A stretch of 64,000 nucleotides of DNA from Hepsetus odoe (lineage: Eukaryota; Chordata; Actinopteri; Characiformes; Hepsetidae). The position numbers and the translations under genes were made by a program. Shown here piece by piece: positions 11,817 to 23,047 of this stretch. The notes below the pieces were generated by a model, which was not told where the DNA came from, ran no database searches, and saw nothing but the letters and a program-made list of their open reading frames with translations. The stretch is from NCBI GenBank assembly GCA_017165825.1, contig CM029384.1, forward strand, positions 11,284,367 through 11,348,366. The letters are read 5' to 3'. Every line of letters begins with the position of its first letter. The stretch's first letter is position 1.

Positions 11817-11817
11817 T
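11744..11817. repeat. Compound (TG)n(AG)n microsatellite
   Basis: About 54 bases of TG with one CG interruption, followed directly by about 20 bases of AG. Open frames through it (for example a 208-codon frame at 11603-12229) are products of the repeat. Confidence 0.95.
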
Positions 11818-12096
11818 ATGTGTGAGTAGACTAAAATTGGTGATTCAGTGGAAAGCAAATATTAAGACAATTCCTGCATCTTTGCAAAAAGGGCTGCAGT
11901 GTAAAGCAGAAAAGAATACCACTGGTTATAAAATAATACATATAACCTACTGTAAAATAACATTGTTAATGTATTTTATTAATAGACCTGTTAAAGTGGC
12001 TAGCAACTTGCAGGAGAATGAAAAAGTGAAAAAAGGTGAAAGTGATTACCTTTGTCATTGTGAAACAAATTCAATCTCTGTGTTTCACCCATGCAC

Positions 12097-12250
12097 ACAC
12101 ACACACGTGCAGCAGGGGCCAGCTATTGAAAACACCCAGGGAGCAGTGACAGGGATGGTACCTTGCTCAAGGGTACCTCAGGTCAAGGGTACCTCAGGGC
12201 AACCTACTAGTGAGGGAATCGACCACTAGGCCATCACTAGGCCACCGTGG
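12097..12250 (-). mobile_element. SINE group B, minus strand, with internal 15-base duplication
   Basis: Reads on the minus strand as the head and body of the group B SINE, up to the 'cagcagggg' part of the tail. A CTCF-like sequence lies at 12109-12122 (12 of 14 positions). The body phrase CAAGGGTACCTCAGG occurs twice in tandem (12168-12182 and 12184-12198), and the A-box region is also partly doubled near 12221-12243. These duplications are absent from the other copies, so they arose after insertion. Confidence 0.8.
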
Positions 12251-13005
12251 CCTGGAGGGAAAGTATCAGCTCAGCTAGGAGCTTGTTGCAATAGTTCTTA
12301 TTCAGAATAATAAGAATATATTAATAAAACCTGTTATTATCATTATATAGCACTTATTCAAAATGCACCATTTTTGTTAATAATATGTTACATATCATAA
12401 TGATGATGCAAATAGTATTAGTAATAACAGATTATAAAACAATACTAACAACACGTATAGTTGAGTTTTCATCTATTTCATATTCCAAACATATTCTGAT
12501 CATATAAAAAAAAGGTCATAATTTGTGAGTTGGGTGTGATTCCTTATTATATTAATATAACTTATTAATTTTACAACTAGTTAAGGCTGTAGGCTTAAAT
12601 CCATTTCTGTGCCTAACCTAGGCTAGTATTAAAGTATCAGACTAAATGTTGCATTAATAAAATGACTAACTACTAAAGAAATTACTAAAATAGTTTGTTT
12701 TGATTTGACTGTTTTTCTTCTTTAAAATTACATGTCAAATGTAAAGCCCCACCCCTTCACTCAGATGAATCCACTCTGTCAAAGAAATGCAGTTGGCCAT
12801 CAAATTGCATTCACCTCATAATCACCTCCACCAATTCACTGTCCACCTTGGCCCAGAGGCTCATCTTATACACTCTTTGCCCCGTGGTAAGGTCGGACCT
12901 CTTCAATATAGTTTTATTGTTTGCTTGTGGATGATCTGGTAGGACAAACTCTCGGTCTGATGCACTTTGACAAAGACAATCAGGCCATACGAAAGGTCAC
13001 TGATG
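12251..13005. other. AT-rich intronic DNA
   Basis: 12,290-12,720 is strongly AT-rich (many TTAT, AATA and TAATA runs) without genes. From about 12,740 the composition becomes more balanced, leading into the candidate alternative promoter. Confidence 0.55.
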
Positions 13006-13011
13006 TATAAA
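13006..13011 (+). promoter_or_regulatory. TATA box of a candidate alternative promoter
   Basis: TATAAA in the context GTATAAAGGCGGG, followed at a typical distance by unique DNA (about 13035-13086) and then an ATG at 13087. The position relative to the following open frame and donor makes it more interesting than a random TATAAA, but nothing proves it is used. Confidence 0.3.
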
Positions 13012-13086
13012 GGCGGGAGGAGAGCAGAAGGCCAACAAAAAAGACGAGTTCTGCAGACATAACAAAGACATGGTGGCTGAAGGGAG

Positions 13087-13249
13087 ATGATGCTCGCGTC
13101 AGCCTGGATCAGCGCAGCGCCTTGTGATGCGAGCGAGACTTGGTGTCGTCAGGGCCCAGAGCGATGTGGATCCGCAGAGCTGAGGGCTGGGATGCTCTCA
13201 GAGCCTCCCCAGCATGTCTCTGTGGGCTGCTGTGGCAACAGCAGGCCTG
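13087..13249 (+). CDS. Candidate alternative first coding exon (54 codons + 1 base)
   Basis: An ATG at 13087, 76 bases after a TATA box, opens a frame that stays open for 163 bases to the donor CCTG|GTAAGACC at 13250. 163 bases leave phase 1, the same as exon 1 (82 bases), so this exon could splice in frame to the same second exon. The region is locally CpG-enriched (13090-13190) against an AT-rich background. The encoded start (MMLASAWISAAP) is only weakly hydrophobic and rather cysteine-rich further on; I would not call it a clear signal peptide. Phase agreement alone has a one-in-three chance. It may instead be a conserved regulatory element with a chance frame. Confidence 0.25.
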
Positions 13250-13251
13250 GT

Positions 13252-14097
13252 AAGACCTGCAAGACAGGGTACATGCACACACCACTTCTAATGTAAGTCA
13301 TGAATGTGCTTAAGGCCTGAACACAGTGCCGTACACACATGAAACTGTTGCAGAAACCAGCGACAAGATCGTTGTGCAGTCCCATCATGATCAAGCAGCA
13401 AAGCCTTTGGAACGTGACCAAATCATGAGAGGTGACCAAAAGTTCAGCTGAATATAGATGGCTTAATGGGCTTTGTGGTGTCTGTCTTTTTTTGCACTTA
13501 TGCATTTAAAACAAACGCTGCTACTAACCGCAATGCTGAACTGTTTTAGTACACAATGCATGCTTTTAAAAAAGTTCTGCTTGCATTGAAACGCTATCTC
13601 TGTTGACTTTGGCCACAAAAAAGTGTGGGAGGAAGAAATAAATGCATTTTCTTTGTGGGAAAAAAAGCAAAAGAAAAATGAATACAGTCATATGTGAAAG
13701 TTTTGACAACCTGGTTCTAATTAAGAAATGCTGAATTTCACATACTGAGGAAATGTAAACTGTGGCTTCTAAAAAGTTTCTTTTTTAATTTAAGTTTCAT
13801 CCCCATCATGCAACTTACAAATAAAAAAAAATTGTTCACTTAAATTTGCAGAAAAATATCTTGTTGACATTACTTTCCCATAGAAGACATTCATTCAAAA
13901 CATTCAAAACTTTCATTTTGGCCAAGAATTGTAATTTGACTGAAGAAGTACAAATATTGGCATGAACTGGTGGGTAAAAAAAACTGCTCATGTGAAAGTG
14001 GGGCAAACATTTACATTTTTCCTGTCTGATCCTTTAAAGCTGATCACCTTTAAAGATATAATTTTGCTAAGACATGTTTTACATACATATAATATGT
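13252..14097. other. Intronic DNA, nothing recognised
   Basis: Unique AT-leaning sequence with many A-runs (13,610-13,680 and 13,820-13,860). Confidence 0.55.
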
Positions 14098-14175
14098 ATG
14101 CTGAATGTATATATATATATAGATATATATATATATATAGATATAGATATATAGATATATAGATATAGATATATT
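14098..14175. repeat. (TA)n/(TAGA)n low-complexity tract
   Basis: Alternating TATATA and TAGATATA units. Being near-self-complementary, it can extrude a cruciform or act as an easily melted tract. Tyr/Ile-rich open frames across it are artefacts. Confidence 0.9.
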
Positions 14176-15704
14176 GATCCATGACTCATTTTGAAAGGCT
14201 CTGATATCAATCAGAATCAATGTATCACTGGACCTCTGATAGTCTCGGTATAAAGGCATAAACATGGGCGCACTGACATATGATACCAACGCTAATGGAT
14301 GGCAAAGCCTGTTAGCATTTCATTAGTGAAGAGTGAGCTATCAGCATGTGGGCAGACTGCGAGGTGAGCTGACGGCTCTCCCTGACCTGCCTATTGATCC
14401 GGCAGCCTCATTAAGGCCCCTCATCCAGTGGCTTTCACAGCAACATGCCCATCAGTGTGCTCGCGGCAGCCTAAGCATGTGGAGACGGTAAAAAAATACA
14501 CAAGCACAGCCATATAGTTGGTTACTTTCTGTATGCAAACATGAAGTTGGTGGCTTTTAAAAGCTTTAATCATGGTGGTGTTGTGAGGGCCATGCACCTT
14601 ACTTTCCTGTGAAAGCCTGTTTTATTAATGGAGTCCTAAGCGAGTGGCCTGGAGAGAATGGGGGACGGTGGGGGGATGTGGAGGAGGAACAAAGAACGCC
14701 CATCTAGTCCCAGGGTGGGCATCGTAAAGCACTTCATTAAAAGACTCTTAATGGAGGAGTGCAGACAGTTCTAGTTCTCTATTCTAAACTCCTTTTATTT
14801 GATGTGTGTGTCCCAAATGCAATTGTATTCATTAGTAATGAATTTAGAGGACGACAGTGGCAAGCTTCCTTGTTAAGATGCAAATGCTCTGATGTAGCAG
14901 TTAAAAAGTTTATCATGGTTTTGCAGAGAGGCTGAACTCTAGTTTTGTTGGCGAATAACTGTGGGGATGGCCTGAATTTTCTCCCTTTGATTTCCTGTTG
15001 CCTCAAGCCTCATGGAACTCTTGGTCACCACCCTCATCTCCTAATGATAATTGCAGCATGAAGAAAGACAAACAGGCACCTTCCATTGGGTCCCTTCGCC
15101 CACGTGAGCCGGCAGCGCCAATCGTAGCCCTTGTTTGTCGGCACCATTACACGAGCCTACCGGCTAATTGCACTCGTTAGTAGCTAGCTTTCACACCCTC
15201 GCCATTCTCTGCAATTAAGAGATGTTATGAGGCAGAATAACACAGCGGGTCAAAGAGATAAAAAAGGGCTAATTAATGCTCACTTAAATTAACGATTTCT
15301 CGTTTTAGAGGCACTAAAGCTGCCTTTTCAGTGTAGAGTCAAACCGTTTGTGCCGATCCCCCTCTTTTTGCGAAGAGCTTCAATGTATGGCTCGGAAATC
15401 AAAAGCTATTGTGGCTTGACAGGCGCTACCTTTCCAGTGATTGCCTGTGTTATTAATTTGGGGGATGAGTGTTACTGTGACGAGCCTGAAACGGTGGGGC
15501 TGCATTAAAGACGCGACGTTATGAATGACACTTGAGACTAATGAATATGAATGCATTTATAAAAATAGACCCAGAGCTCTTCTGACTGGGAGATTGGGAG
15601 TGACAGGGACATTGACTAGACTGGCCTGATGGGAGGGCAGGCCGCTCTGCTGGAGATACAGATGCAGTACTTAGTGCTTCACTCTCACAAAAAGATGCTG
15701 CCAT
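14176..15704. other. Intronic DNA; candidate conserved block at 14,990-15,560
   Basis: From about 14,300 the sequence is non-repetitive and compositionally mixed. The block 14,990-15,560 has CpGs, homeodomain-type cores (GGCTAATTGC near 15,162; GCTAATTAATGC near 15,268) and no repeat character, as expected of an intronic enhancer. An octamer ATGCAAAT lies at 14878-14885. No conserved coding frame is seen. Confidence 0.35.
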
Positions 15705-15845
15705 TTCACTGAGGTGGTACCTCCTGTGGTACCTGCAAAGGTATACCTTTGGGACCTTAAGTTAGGAAATAGAATTTTACCACTTTCTTCTGCCGTTAAA
15801 TTTTTAAAGGTGGATTAACTCAGTGCCCCCTGTTTTCACTCCTGG
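15705..15845. mobile_element. Possible remnant of a fish non-autonomous DNA element ('ggtacc' family)
   Basis: Phrases such as 'gaggtggtacctc', 'aaaggtatacctttgggacc' and 'ttaaaggtggatt' resemble a common fish short element built around repeated 'aaggtacctt' units; a second, longer candidate copy lies at 46,995-47,280. Ends are decayed and no target-site duplication is seen. Confidence 0.35.
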
Positions 15846-18395
15846 TGTTCAATTTTACTGCCGTGCTTTGATACATTAGGTTATCAAAAGTGTGCCTGTA
15901 CAGAAGCTTGTTCTTGGACAGTGTAGAGATGGACAACATTAAACAAGCTTTTGATAGCGATACTTAAAAGCATGTTTTACAATACAAATGGGAATAATTT
16001 GACACACACAAAATGTGCTGGTTTGAAACTGATACACTGTTTTTCCAGAGATATTATAATAACATACCCCTACTGCACTACATCCAATGAGATAAGGCTA
16101 ACAATGCTCTTTTTGGAGCAAAAACATGGTAGACGGTCATTGTTCCAAAGAAGAACACATACCTAGGCAAGTACCAAAACAAAACTGATCACAATTATGA
16201 TGATTTTTCCACTTCAAGCTTGTGCTTTTTCTCTCGCTTACAGAATGCTGTCTTGCCGCCTGTTAAACCAAGTACAGTATGGCATCTGCCCTCTTGTCCC
16301 CTTTTGACATGGAATAACTTCCGTCGCTTCCCTTTCAAAGCTTCCCTATTGAGCCGTTATTGATCAGTGTGTTCTCTCTTTGTTCACGCAGTAATTTAAA
16401 TAGACCAGACGTCCCATTTTTCCTGCTGCATTCAAATTTACACCTGAAGCATCTTGGCATTTTTTAATGACTGATGCTGGCAAAAATAAGACACAAGCTG
16501 CGGCAGCTCATTTACATCTCCCCAAACTACAGCTGTATCAATCAGCCGTGCAGAGCTTTTTGGAGCTTGAACAATACATCACCAGTTTCCTCTTCCATGG
16601 CTCATCTGACATTTATGTTCATAACCATTATCTAATATTGCTCTCCCTATGACAGCGTATTATTTCAAATGGTTGTGGAATGGCAGGGCATTTATTGATA
16701 TTAGTCCACAAAATGAACGTAAATTGTTTTAACTTGTAGACATAAACTATAATGTCTCTCTAATGTATGGAATAAATGCTATTGTTCTTGCTGTCCATTG
16801 ATACATTTATTTATCATGCTGAATATGTGGCTGAAAAATAATGACTGACGAAAACGTGCCTCTCTTATCCTGCGGGTTCTTCAGAAGTATTATCGACAAT
16901 TTGCACTCTTTATGGAGCTCATCTGTGCGTATAGACACATGCGCAAGCGCACACTCGCACAATCGCTTAATTTTATAGATAGCCTTTGCAGGCAGCAGTT
17001 TGTAGTCCTCTGGTAATCAACATTAAATGGCTTTTCCTCTCCTCAGAGAGCATGAAGTCACTGAGTAACTTCTGCTGGGAGCTCAGATAAGAAGAGATCA
17101 CAAAAACACAAATATGCAAATGAGCTCATCTGGCTCTCTCTAGGCAGCAGTTTTAATTGATTAATTGTAGATGTTTATTTGATCGGTCTCGGTTTAGTAA
17201 AGCAAGACGTTATTTGTCAAGCTGTTCCGCACGGGAGCATAATTGTAGCGAGTGCATATATATGCATAAATATAGGTTTCTCTCTGATTGATTCTTTTCA
17301 GCTGCTTTGTATTGGTTGTACCGCAGAACTATTTCAAGTGTTCACAGCTTAACAAATAAAAGGCCCTGTTAGAGCAGTAAAATGGCAAATGCCTTGTAGT
17401 AATGTGTGTTAACAGTGCATAACTCGCAGGAAGTCATCTTTGAAGAAGTGTAGCAAAGTCCTGAAGGACATGAAGCATTTTTTTTTCTTCTCTTTTATGT
17501 GCTTCCTTATATTAGCCGCACTTCCTTATGTTCCTTATGTTTGCCACTTGAAGTGCGCTACCAAATATCAGTGTCAGAAGCAGCCTGTGTAGTCCATGAA
17601 GATTACGAATACTTTAGGAGTTCATATTCAGTCTGAAATCTGGATTCTCCACAGCCATCCTGCAAAAAAAAAAAAAACAGACAACAGCTAAGTAATGCAG
17701 TAATATTTCACCATACATTGGAAATGGAATCTCCAATGTACAAGAAATTAAAGAGAGGGGAAAGTACATAACATAAGAGGCTGTAATAGGCCTGTGCAAG
17801 TTACAGAATCTTCTTATTCGTTTAACCATATGGAAAATCATAACCTATAATAGGGCTTAAAAGGGTGAAGCCTAATCTCTGGCAAATACAAGCACAAAAA
17901 ACAGCATAAAATACAGCAATGTAATAACGCTGTTGAGTAAAAATGTGGTACATTTTCATCTTTATTTAGGCCACTGTAATACGTCCTACTGAACATAATT
18001 GCAGATGTCAAAGATCTCTTAGGCCATGGTATTGACAGGTGTGCTTTTAAATCCGATTAATCTACACAACCTGTGGCGTTAACTGTGGATATCACATCAC
18101 CTTAAACGTTTAAAAGTTTGTTACATTCATGTGTGGGAATGCTTGTGCTGCAGGTTCATGAACAAGAAGCAGTTTGGCGAATTCTTGCTTTCACCCCAGT
18201 TTATTAGTCATTGAATTTCAAGGGGCTACAAAGCCAGTTTAGCTCCCAAACACTAAAAGCCAATAGTCACCCAAATCATCTCCATAAATACATCGCCAAA
18301 ATGCGTTTAAGTTTGCTGAAAGAGCATCCAGCTTTTTATTTTTTATTTATGAGTTTGTTTGTATTTTTGGCTGCAGTATGTACAAGACTCACTTT
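15846..18395. other. Intronic DNA; candidate conserved block at 16,370-17,300
   Basis: No gene recognised. 16,370-17,300 is unique sequence with an octamer ATGCAAAT (17114-17121), a paired homeodomain-like site TTAATTGATTAATTG near 17,153-17,167 and dispersed CpGs. These are typical of developmental enhancers, though not proof. 17,460-17,560 has short tandem echoes of 'cttccttat'. Confidence 0.35.
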
Positions 18396-18399
18396 TTCC

Positions 18400-18735
18400 A
18401 AAAGGTCAGAACACATCTTCCCCATTCACCATACAATTGACTGGCTTTGCAGTTCCTACCTTCTCATTATGTTTAAGTCTCCACATGGTTCTGCCCCTCC
18501 TTGTCTCGCTGCATTACTCCACCTATACTCTCCCCCTTGTTTACTATGCTCCACTAGAACTGGCCTGTTTTGGACCCTAAATTCATGTTGCATACTATGG
18601 AGCAGCAGATCCAAAACTCTGGAATTCCCTGCCGCAAAATTTCTATCCTTCCCTCTCTATCCTTCAAACCTCAATTAAAAACATATCTCTTCTCTCAGTG
18701 CCAAGCCTCTTCTCCCACTTCTTGATCCCCTCTTC
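18400..18735 (+). pseudogene. LINE reverse-transcriptase C-terminal fragment (L2/I-like type)
   Basis: Translated with frameshifts, the + strand gives the familiar end of a fish LINE ORF2. A His/Ile-Asp stretch (HHTIDWLC) is followed by a leucine-rich middle (residues like SPHGSAPPCLAALLHLYSPP near 18,479-18,540) and then, in another frame, 'LWNSLPQNF' and 'LQTSIKNISLLS' near 18,617-18,695. The order and spacing match the post-RT region of L2-type elements, in which a 'WNSLP' motif precedes a 'K.YL' end. Frame changes show it is dead. Nothing upstream is recognisable, as expected of 5'-truncated LINE insertions. Confidence 0.7.
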
Positions 18736-19471
18736 TACTTTGTTCTTCCTGCTCAGCATTTAAGGTGTGGAATCTGATCCAAAATGAAGAGCTCTTAGTT
18801 CTTAATGAAGTGCTGGATGTGGTTTGAGTAGGCAGGATTAAGAGGATGTGTTTTGAAAATATTTGGGTGATTATTGATAACGAGTATTTGTTGGCAATGT
18901 TGTAGGTTCTACTACATTTTAGGCACATGGAAAGTTTCTCAAACCATCACACAAGCACAGGACCATTATGAGTCATTGCTAATGAATTCACTCTTGATGA
19001 ACGAATTATGCAACACTCAAACTGTTGAACACAGTTAAAATTCTTACATGGTCTCGTTTGTCTTTTGCACTCCTCTACACTTAAACAAGCTTGTTATTTG
19101 TCCCTTTAAATGCATCTGAAAAGGCAAAAAAGTGCATCAAGAAGGGCAAGCATTATTAAATTCATTGCATGTATATAAACTGCGACACATTTAGCTGCGC
19201 TTGAATGAAAGAACGCTAATCGACACAACAAACCAAAAGATGAAAGACCCGTTGCAGACGAGACATGTTGTTGACTGAGACTGTATTTGTTTTTTGGGGT
19301 TTTTTTAATTTATTTTGCAAGAGTGTGGAATCTCACCATAACTGATTCAGGCTGGAATGAGATATAAAAACGTGTGCTTATCATCCGTTTCCTCAGCATG
19401 TTTATAAGACATACTTTATGTGTGTATGTATGTGCCCTTTATCGATGTGTGCTTCTGCAAGTTTGTGAGGA
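18736..19471. other. Intronic DNA, nothing recognised
   Basis: AT-leaning unique sequence. Confidence 0.5.
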
Positions 19472-19502
<31 letters not shown>

Positions 19503-19506
19503 GTGC
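19472..19506. repeat. (TG)n microsatellite
   Basis: TG run with one CG interruption. Confidence 0.9.
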
Positions 19507-19800
19507 ATAGGCACAGTATGCAGAGGCGTGAAAAACAGCACCGTGTGATTGAACGACTCCATTGAAATGTCAAGAGTCATCAAGCACCATTCAATCACAA
19601 TCAGGCCTAACTCCCCTTGTAGTATATTCTCCAAAGCCGTGTGACGCACCGTAGCTGCTTTTTCTGATTTAGCCCTACTTGACTTTGCCACAAGGTTTCT
19701 GCAGCAAGGCTCTGGAGCTGGGACCATTTGCTGGCTGTCCTTGGGGTCAAGGGTCAATTAAAACTTATTGAATAATGGATGGAACGAAATAACAAACAGC

Positions 19801-19849
19801 TAGGTGGGAACTGTTGCCTGTCTGTTTCTCTTTCTGTCTCTGTGATTGG
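19801..19849 (+). repeat. Copy 1 of a local 49-base direct repeat
   Basis: Begins TAGGTGGGAACTG and matches 20,497-20,545 at about 42 of 49 positions in the same orientation, 696 bases apart. I do not recognise the family; it is either a local duplication or two fragments of one dispersed repeat. Confidence 0.6.
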
Positions 19850-20496
19850 TGGGTGAGCCTCTGCATGAGCCTGTAATGTCCTGTATATATGCAGGGATTC
19901 GTATTGCAGTCACAGCTATGCGGCCTGAAATTGGTGGTTGAAGATGAAGTTGAAATTGGAAAATGGTTATCATGTCTGCATGAGGAAACCCATTTGAATT
20001 TGTGGGAAAAGCGAGCCCCAGCTGCGAGCTGGGAAGAGGGATTTGCGAGAGCTGTTTTCTCCAGACTTCAGTCCGAGGTGGGTCCAGTCTAGGGGCAGAT
20101 ATCATATCATATTCTTTCACTTTCAGTCCTCCGCTTTGTCCCATGCTCTCAATCGCTACTTGCCTTTTTTCTCGACTTATGATAAAACTGCAATTTCCAC
20201 ATCCTTATTTACTTGTTTGTAAATATCAAGCACAGGAAAGGAGTCACAATCACACACATAAATGATTATAAATTAGGCTAAAGTGAATGTAAATATAAGC
20301 CTGTTCATCCTAAGCCTACCAAGACACGCATAATTTAGCATTTCATGTTTTAAAAAGGTGCACAGTGATCCTGAACAGGTTTGCAGGTGTTAAAAAATAG
20401 ATCATTATATCCTCACAGTTTCTCTTATATGTTACTCTTGAGCAAAAGACTCCCCTCAACTTTTAGTAGAAATGTCAGTAAAATCACACATTGTGT

Positions 20497-20545
20497 TAGG
20501 TGGGAACTGCTGCATGTCTGTTTCCATTTCTGCCTCTCTGATTGA
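20497..20545 (+). repeat. Copy 2 of a local 49-base direct repeat
   Basis: Partner of 19,801-19,849, with about seven substitutions and no indels by eye. Confidence 0.6.
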
Positions 20546-20889
20546 CCAGGATAATAATGCTCATCTACAACTGAACTCTCATCTCCCCTTTAGCTCTCCT
20601 GTACCTCATGCTTCCTTTTCGTCTAAGGAATTTTAGGAGAAGCACTAAGTCTCCTGAGCCATCAAAGAGTAACGTTTTCCTCTGGGAAAAACACGCTGAC
20701 TTTCGACATGAAAATGCTCTCAACAGATGCTGATACCACAGTAGTGAGGTGCTTCTAGTATGCAGCAAAACACAATGCTGACTGTTTAACAAAGTGTAAA
20801 CATCAAAGTGCACAACATTTTTGACATACTGCAATATAAGCATCCACAGCGTGCTACAATGTTGAGTATTGCCAGCAAATAACATTATG

Positions 20890-21005
20890 GTTCCTGCACT
20901 CTTTAAAAAATTGAAGATGGGGGCAAAGCCTTTTGGATGGTTCTTCAGAGAACCTTGTTTTAAAATAAAATGTTTACGTTGGAAGGTTTCAGGAAACTCC
21001 ACATA
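20890..21005. mobile_element. Possible fragment of a 'ggttctttaa' DNA element
   Basis: Contains 'tgcactctttaaaaa', 'ggatggttcttcagagaacc' and related phrases that resemble a common fish non-autonomous element built of repeated 'agaacc/ggttct' units; 62,754-62,975 is a better copy. The long minus-strand open frame over this stretch (20,565-21,020) is not credible as a gene. Confidence 0.3.
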
Positions 21006-21039
21006 ATGTAAATACACCATTCAAGTTTCTCCTAGGATC

Positions 21040-21130
21040 ATACATCCATCCATCATTATCTTTGCTGCTCATCCTGAATGGCAGGGGGTGCTGGAGCCTG
21101 TCCCAGTGCTCATAGGGTTACAGGCAGAAA
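21040..21130 (+). repeat. Widespread fish 'ggtgctggagcct' repeat fragment
   Basis: The phrases 'catccatcattatctttgctgctcatcctga' (split here as catccatcattatc and gctcatcctga) and 'ggtgctggagcctgtccca' mark a very common teleost interspersed module, also present at 61,207-61,344 and, reversed, at 50,808-50,925. It resembles the 3' module of the group A SINE tail. Confidence 0.65.
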
Positions 21131-21965
21131 AGGATCATATATCTAAATAAAAAAAATATGAATCTTTATTTTTCAGAGTGGGAGTAAGCAAAAGAGGCAA
21201 CAGATTAAACCATCAAATTTCCATAAAGACTACAGGTTGCCCATGAAGTAGGCAGCCTTGTAAGTAGCTGGTGAAGGCGATATGAAATTGGATTGACAAG
21301 CAGTGAGTATGAATGAGTGCAAGAATAAATGGCTTAAAACGGTAAATAACAAAACCAGTACTGTTACTTCAATTATATAATGATTGAATTAGAAGTAAAT
21401 ATAGTCTGTCAATTGCAAATTGAGAGGAATTTTAAAGTTGTTTGGTAAAAAATCAAATCAAATCAAACTTCTGTATTTTTCTGATTTTTTTTCTTTACTT
21501 TACACAACAAATGTGGTGGATTAGCCAACATGTTTGGTGCTCAAATTTAGCTTCACCAAATTTCTCCCAGCTTGCTCAGACTGTATCCAGATCTTCAGAG
21601 AGGTCATGTAGACTTGTTGAGGTATTCATGTTCCTTTAATTTTCAACTACTTTCTGAACACCAGTCCTGGATAAGAACTGGCTGCATGCCGCCTTAAAGA
21701 TCTGGATAAGGTTTGATTGAAGTTTAGTTGATTTTCCATTTTTTTACATGAACAAAGCTGTGGAAGCTCTGGGTATATCCAACATCTGTCAACAATGAAA
21801 ATATAGTGGTGTCAGTGACAACAAGACAGTACAAGGAGCTATCACCAACATAAGAGAATTAAATAACTTTTAAAAAATGAACTAAATGGCCAAAAATAAA
21901 ATGCATAAATGATTAAATTGCATATTGTGTAACTGTCTATATTAGGTTAGATGTTTTATTGACAG

Positions 21966-22064
21966 AGTTAGAGAAGCAAGGTTGCGTTGGTTTGGCCATG
22001 TTCAGAGGAGGGCCGAGGATTATATTGGGAGATGGATGTTGGGAGGAGGATGTTGAAGATGGAG
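21966..22064 (+). pseudogene. LINE ORF2 C-terminal fragment (RLRWFGHVQR type)
   Basis: The + strand reads ..REARLRWFGHVQRR followed by EDYIGRWML, the well-known motif near the end of a fish non-LTR retrotransposon reverse transcriptase, then a stop at the point where the family continues with an Arg-rich segment. Only about 33 codons survive. A later part of the same ORF appears to be preserved at 53,473-53,552. Confidence 0.8.
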
Positions 22065-22993
22065 ATGGAGTATTCACAGTTCTAAAGACTGTTGCCTTTA
22101 CTAAAGAGTAACTTTCAAAAGTGACTTTAAGATGAAAAGTAAAAGGGGATTATCATTTGAATAATTCTTAAGTACATGGATCTGGCTTAATGCTGTAGTT
22201 AGGCATAGTAACAAACATGGTTGCTGAGACTTTCTTGCCCGTTGTCATGTCATCTATGTCAGTATTTAGATAATCGCCAAAATATATTATCATCAAAGAT
22301 CAGTCTTGGATCTTAAATGGACAGGACTTCCTCAATTTATAAACTGATACTTTGCTATTAGATTAGTCCCATGATTTATTCAGCATAAATTCAGCATCCA
22401 TTCCTGCTCCAGATTGCTTGGTTGATCCGAGGTGAGGAGCCAGGCTAATAATGCATAATGCACTGCCACTTGATGAAGCAGAGGAGTGACCGCCAGCTTG
22501 CTCTATGAAATTTCTTCACTCAGGGTTATGGTGGATTATTTATGGACCGGCTGTTCCGAGTCTCATCAGGATGCCCAATGATAGTCAGAAAATTACTACT
22601 TATTGGAAATCAATAAATTTCATAATAATGTGAGGCTAAAGAAGCTACTTCATATTCCTCATCACTCTCCCCAAGCTCTTTTATTGCACCTTGGAGTGAA
22701 TGTTTTTGCAGTTTCGAGGGTTCTCCTGTATTTCAAGGATATTGCTAGGGCGAAAGCTGTAGCAGTTGGCTGCAGTCTTTCCATTTAACTCCCACTGTGT
22801 GTGAAATGCAGTGCGCTGCTGCAACTATTGGCTTATTGATTGTGATCACAAGGCAGTAATTTGCCTGGACTTGCAGGGACATGATTAAAGATCCTCTGCC
22901 CAGCATAGGTGGCTGAAGTTGATGCTGAGTGCGACATTAAGGTACACTGTTTAGCAGAGAGAAAAAGGTCTCTGAATATGTGGGTGTAGGTGG
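22065..22993. other. Intronic DNA; possible conserved block at 22,380-22,580
   Basis: Unique sequence, no gene. 22,380-22,580 is compositionally mixed and free of repeats. Confidence 0.4.
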
Positions 22994-23047
22994 AGTGTGT
23001 GTATGTGTGTGTGGGTGTGTGTGTGGGTGTGTGTATTGGGGGGGGGG
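22994..23047. repeat. Interrupted (TG)n followed by a G run
   Basis: TG repeat with GG interruptions (22,994-23,035), then 10 G (23,038-23,047). Confidence 0.9.

Noticed and set aside
11603..12229. 208-codon + strand frame, the longest in the window
   Set aside because: Runs through the TG/AG microsatellite (Cys-Val and Glu-Arg runs) and a SINE; not a gene.
17035..17095. 'ctctcctcag' acceptor followed by a short frame and 'cagataag'
   Set aside because: In-frame stop and no family resemblance; pseudo-splice sites are common in introns.
20565..21020. 151-codon minus-strand frame
   Set aside because: No family resemblance, no splice context, and it overlaps a probable repeat fragment.
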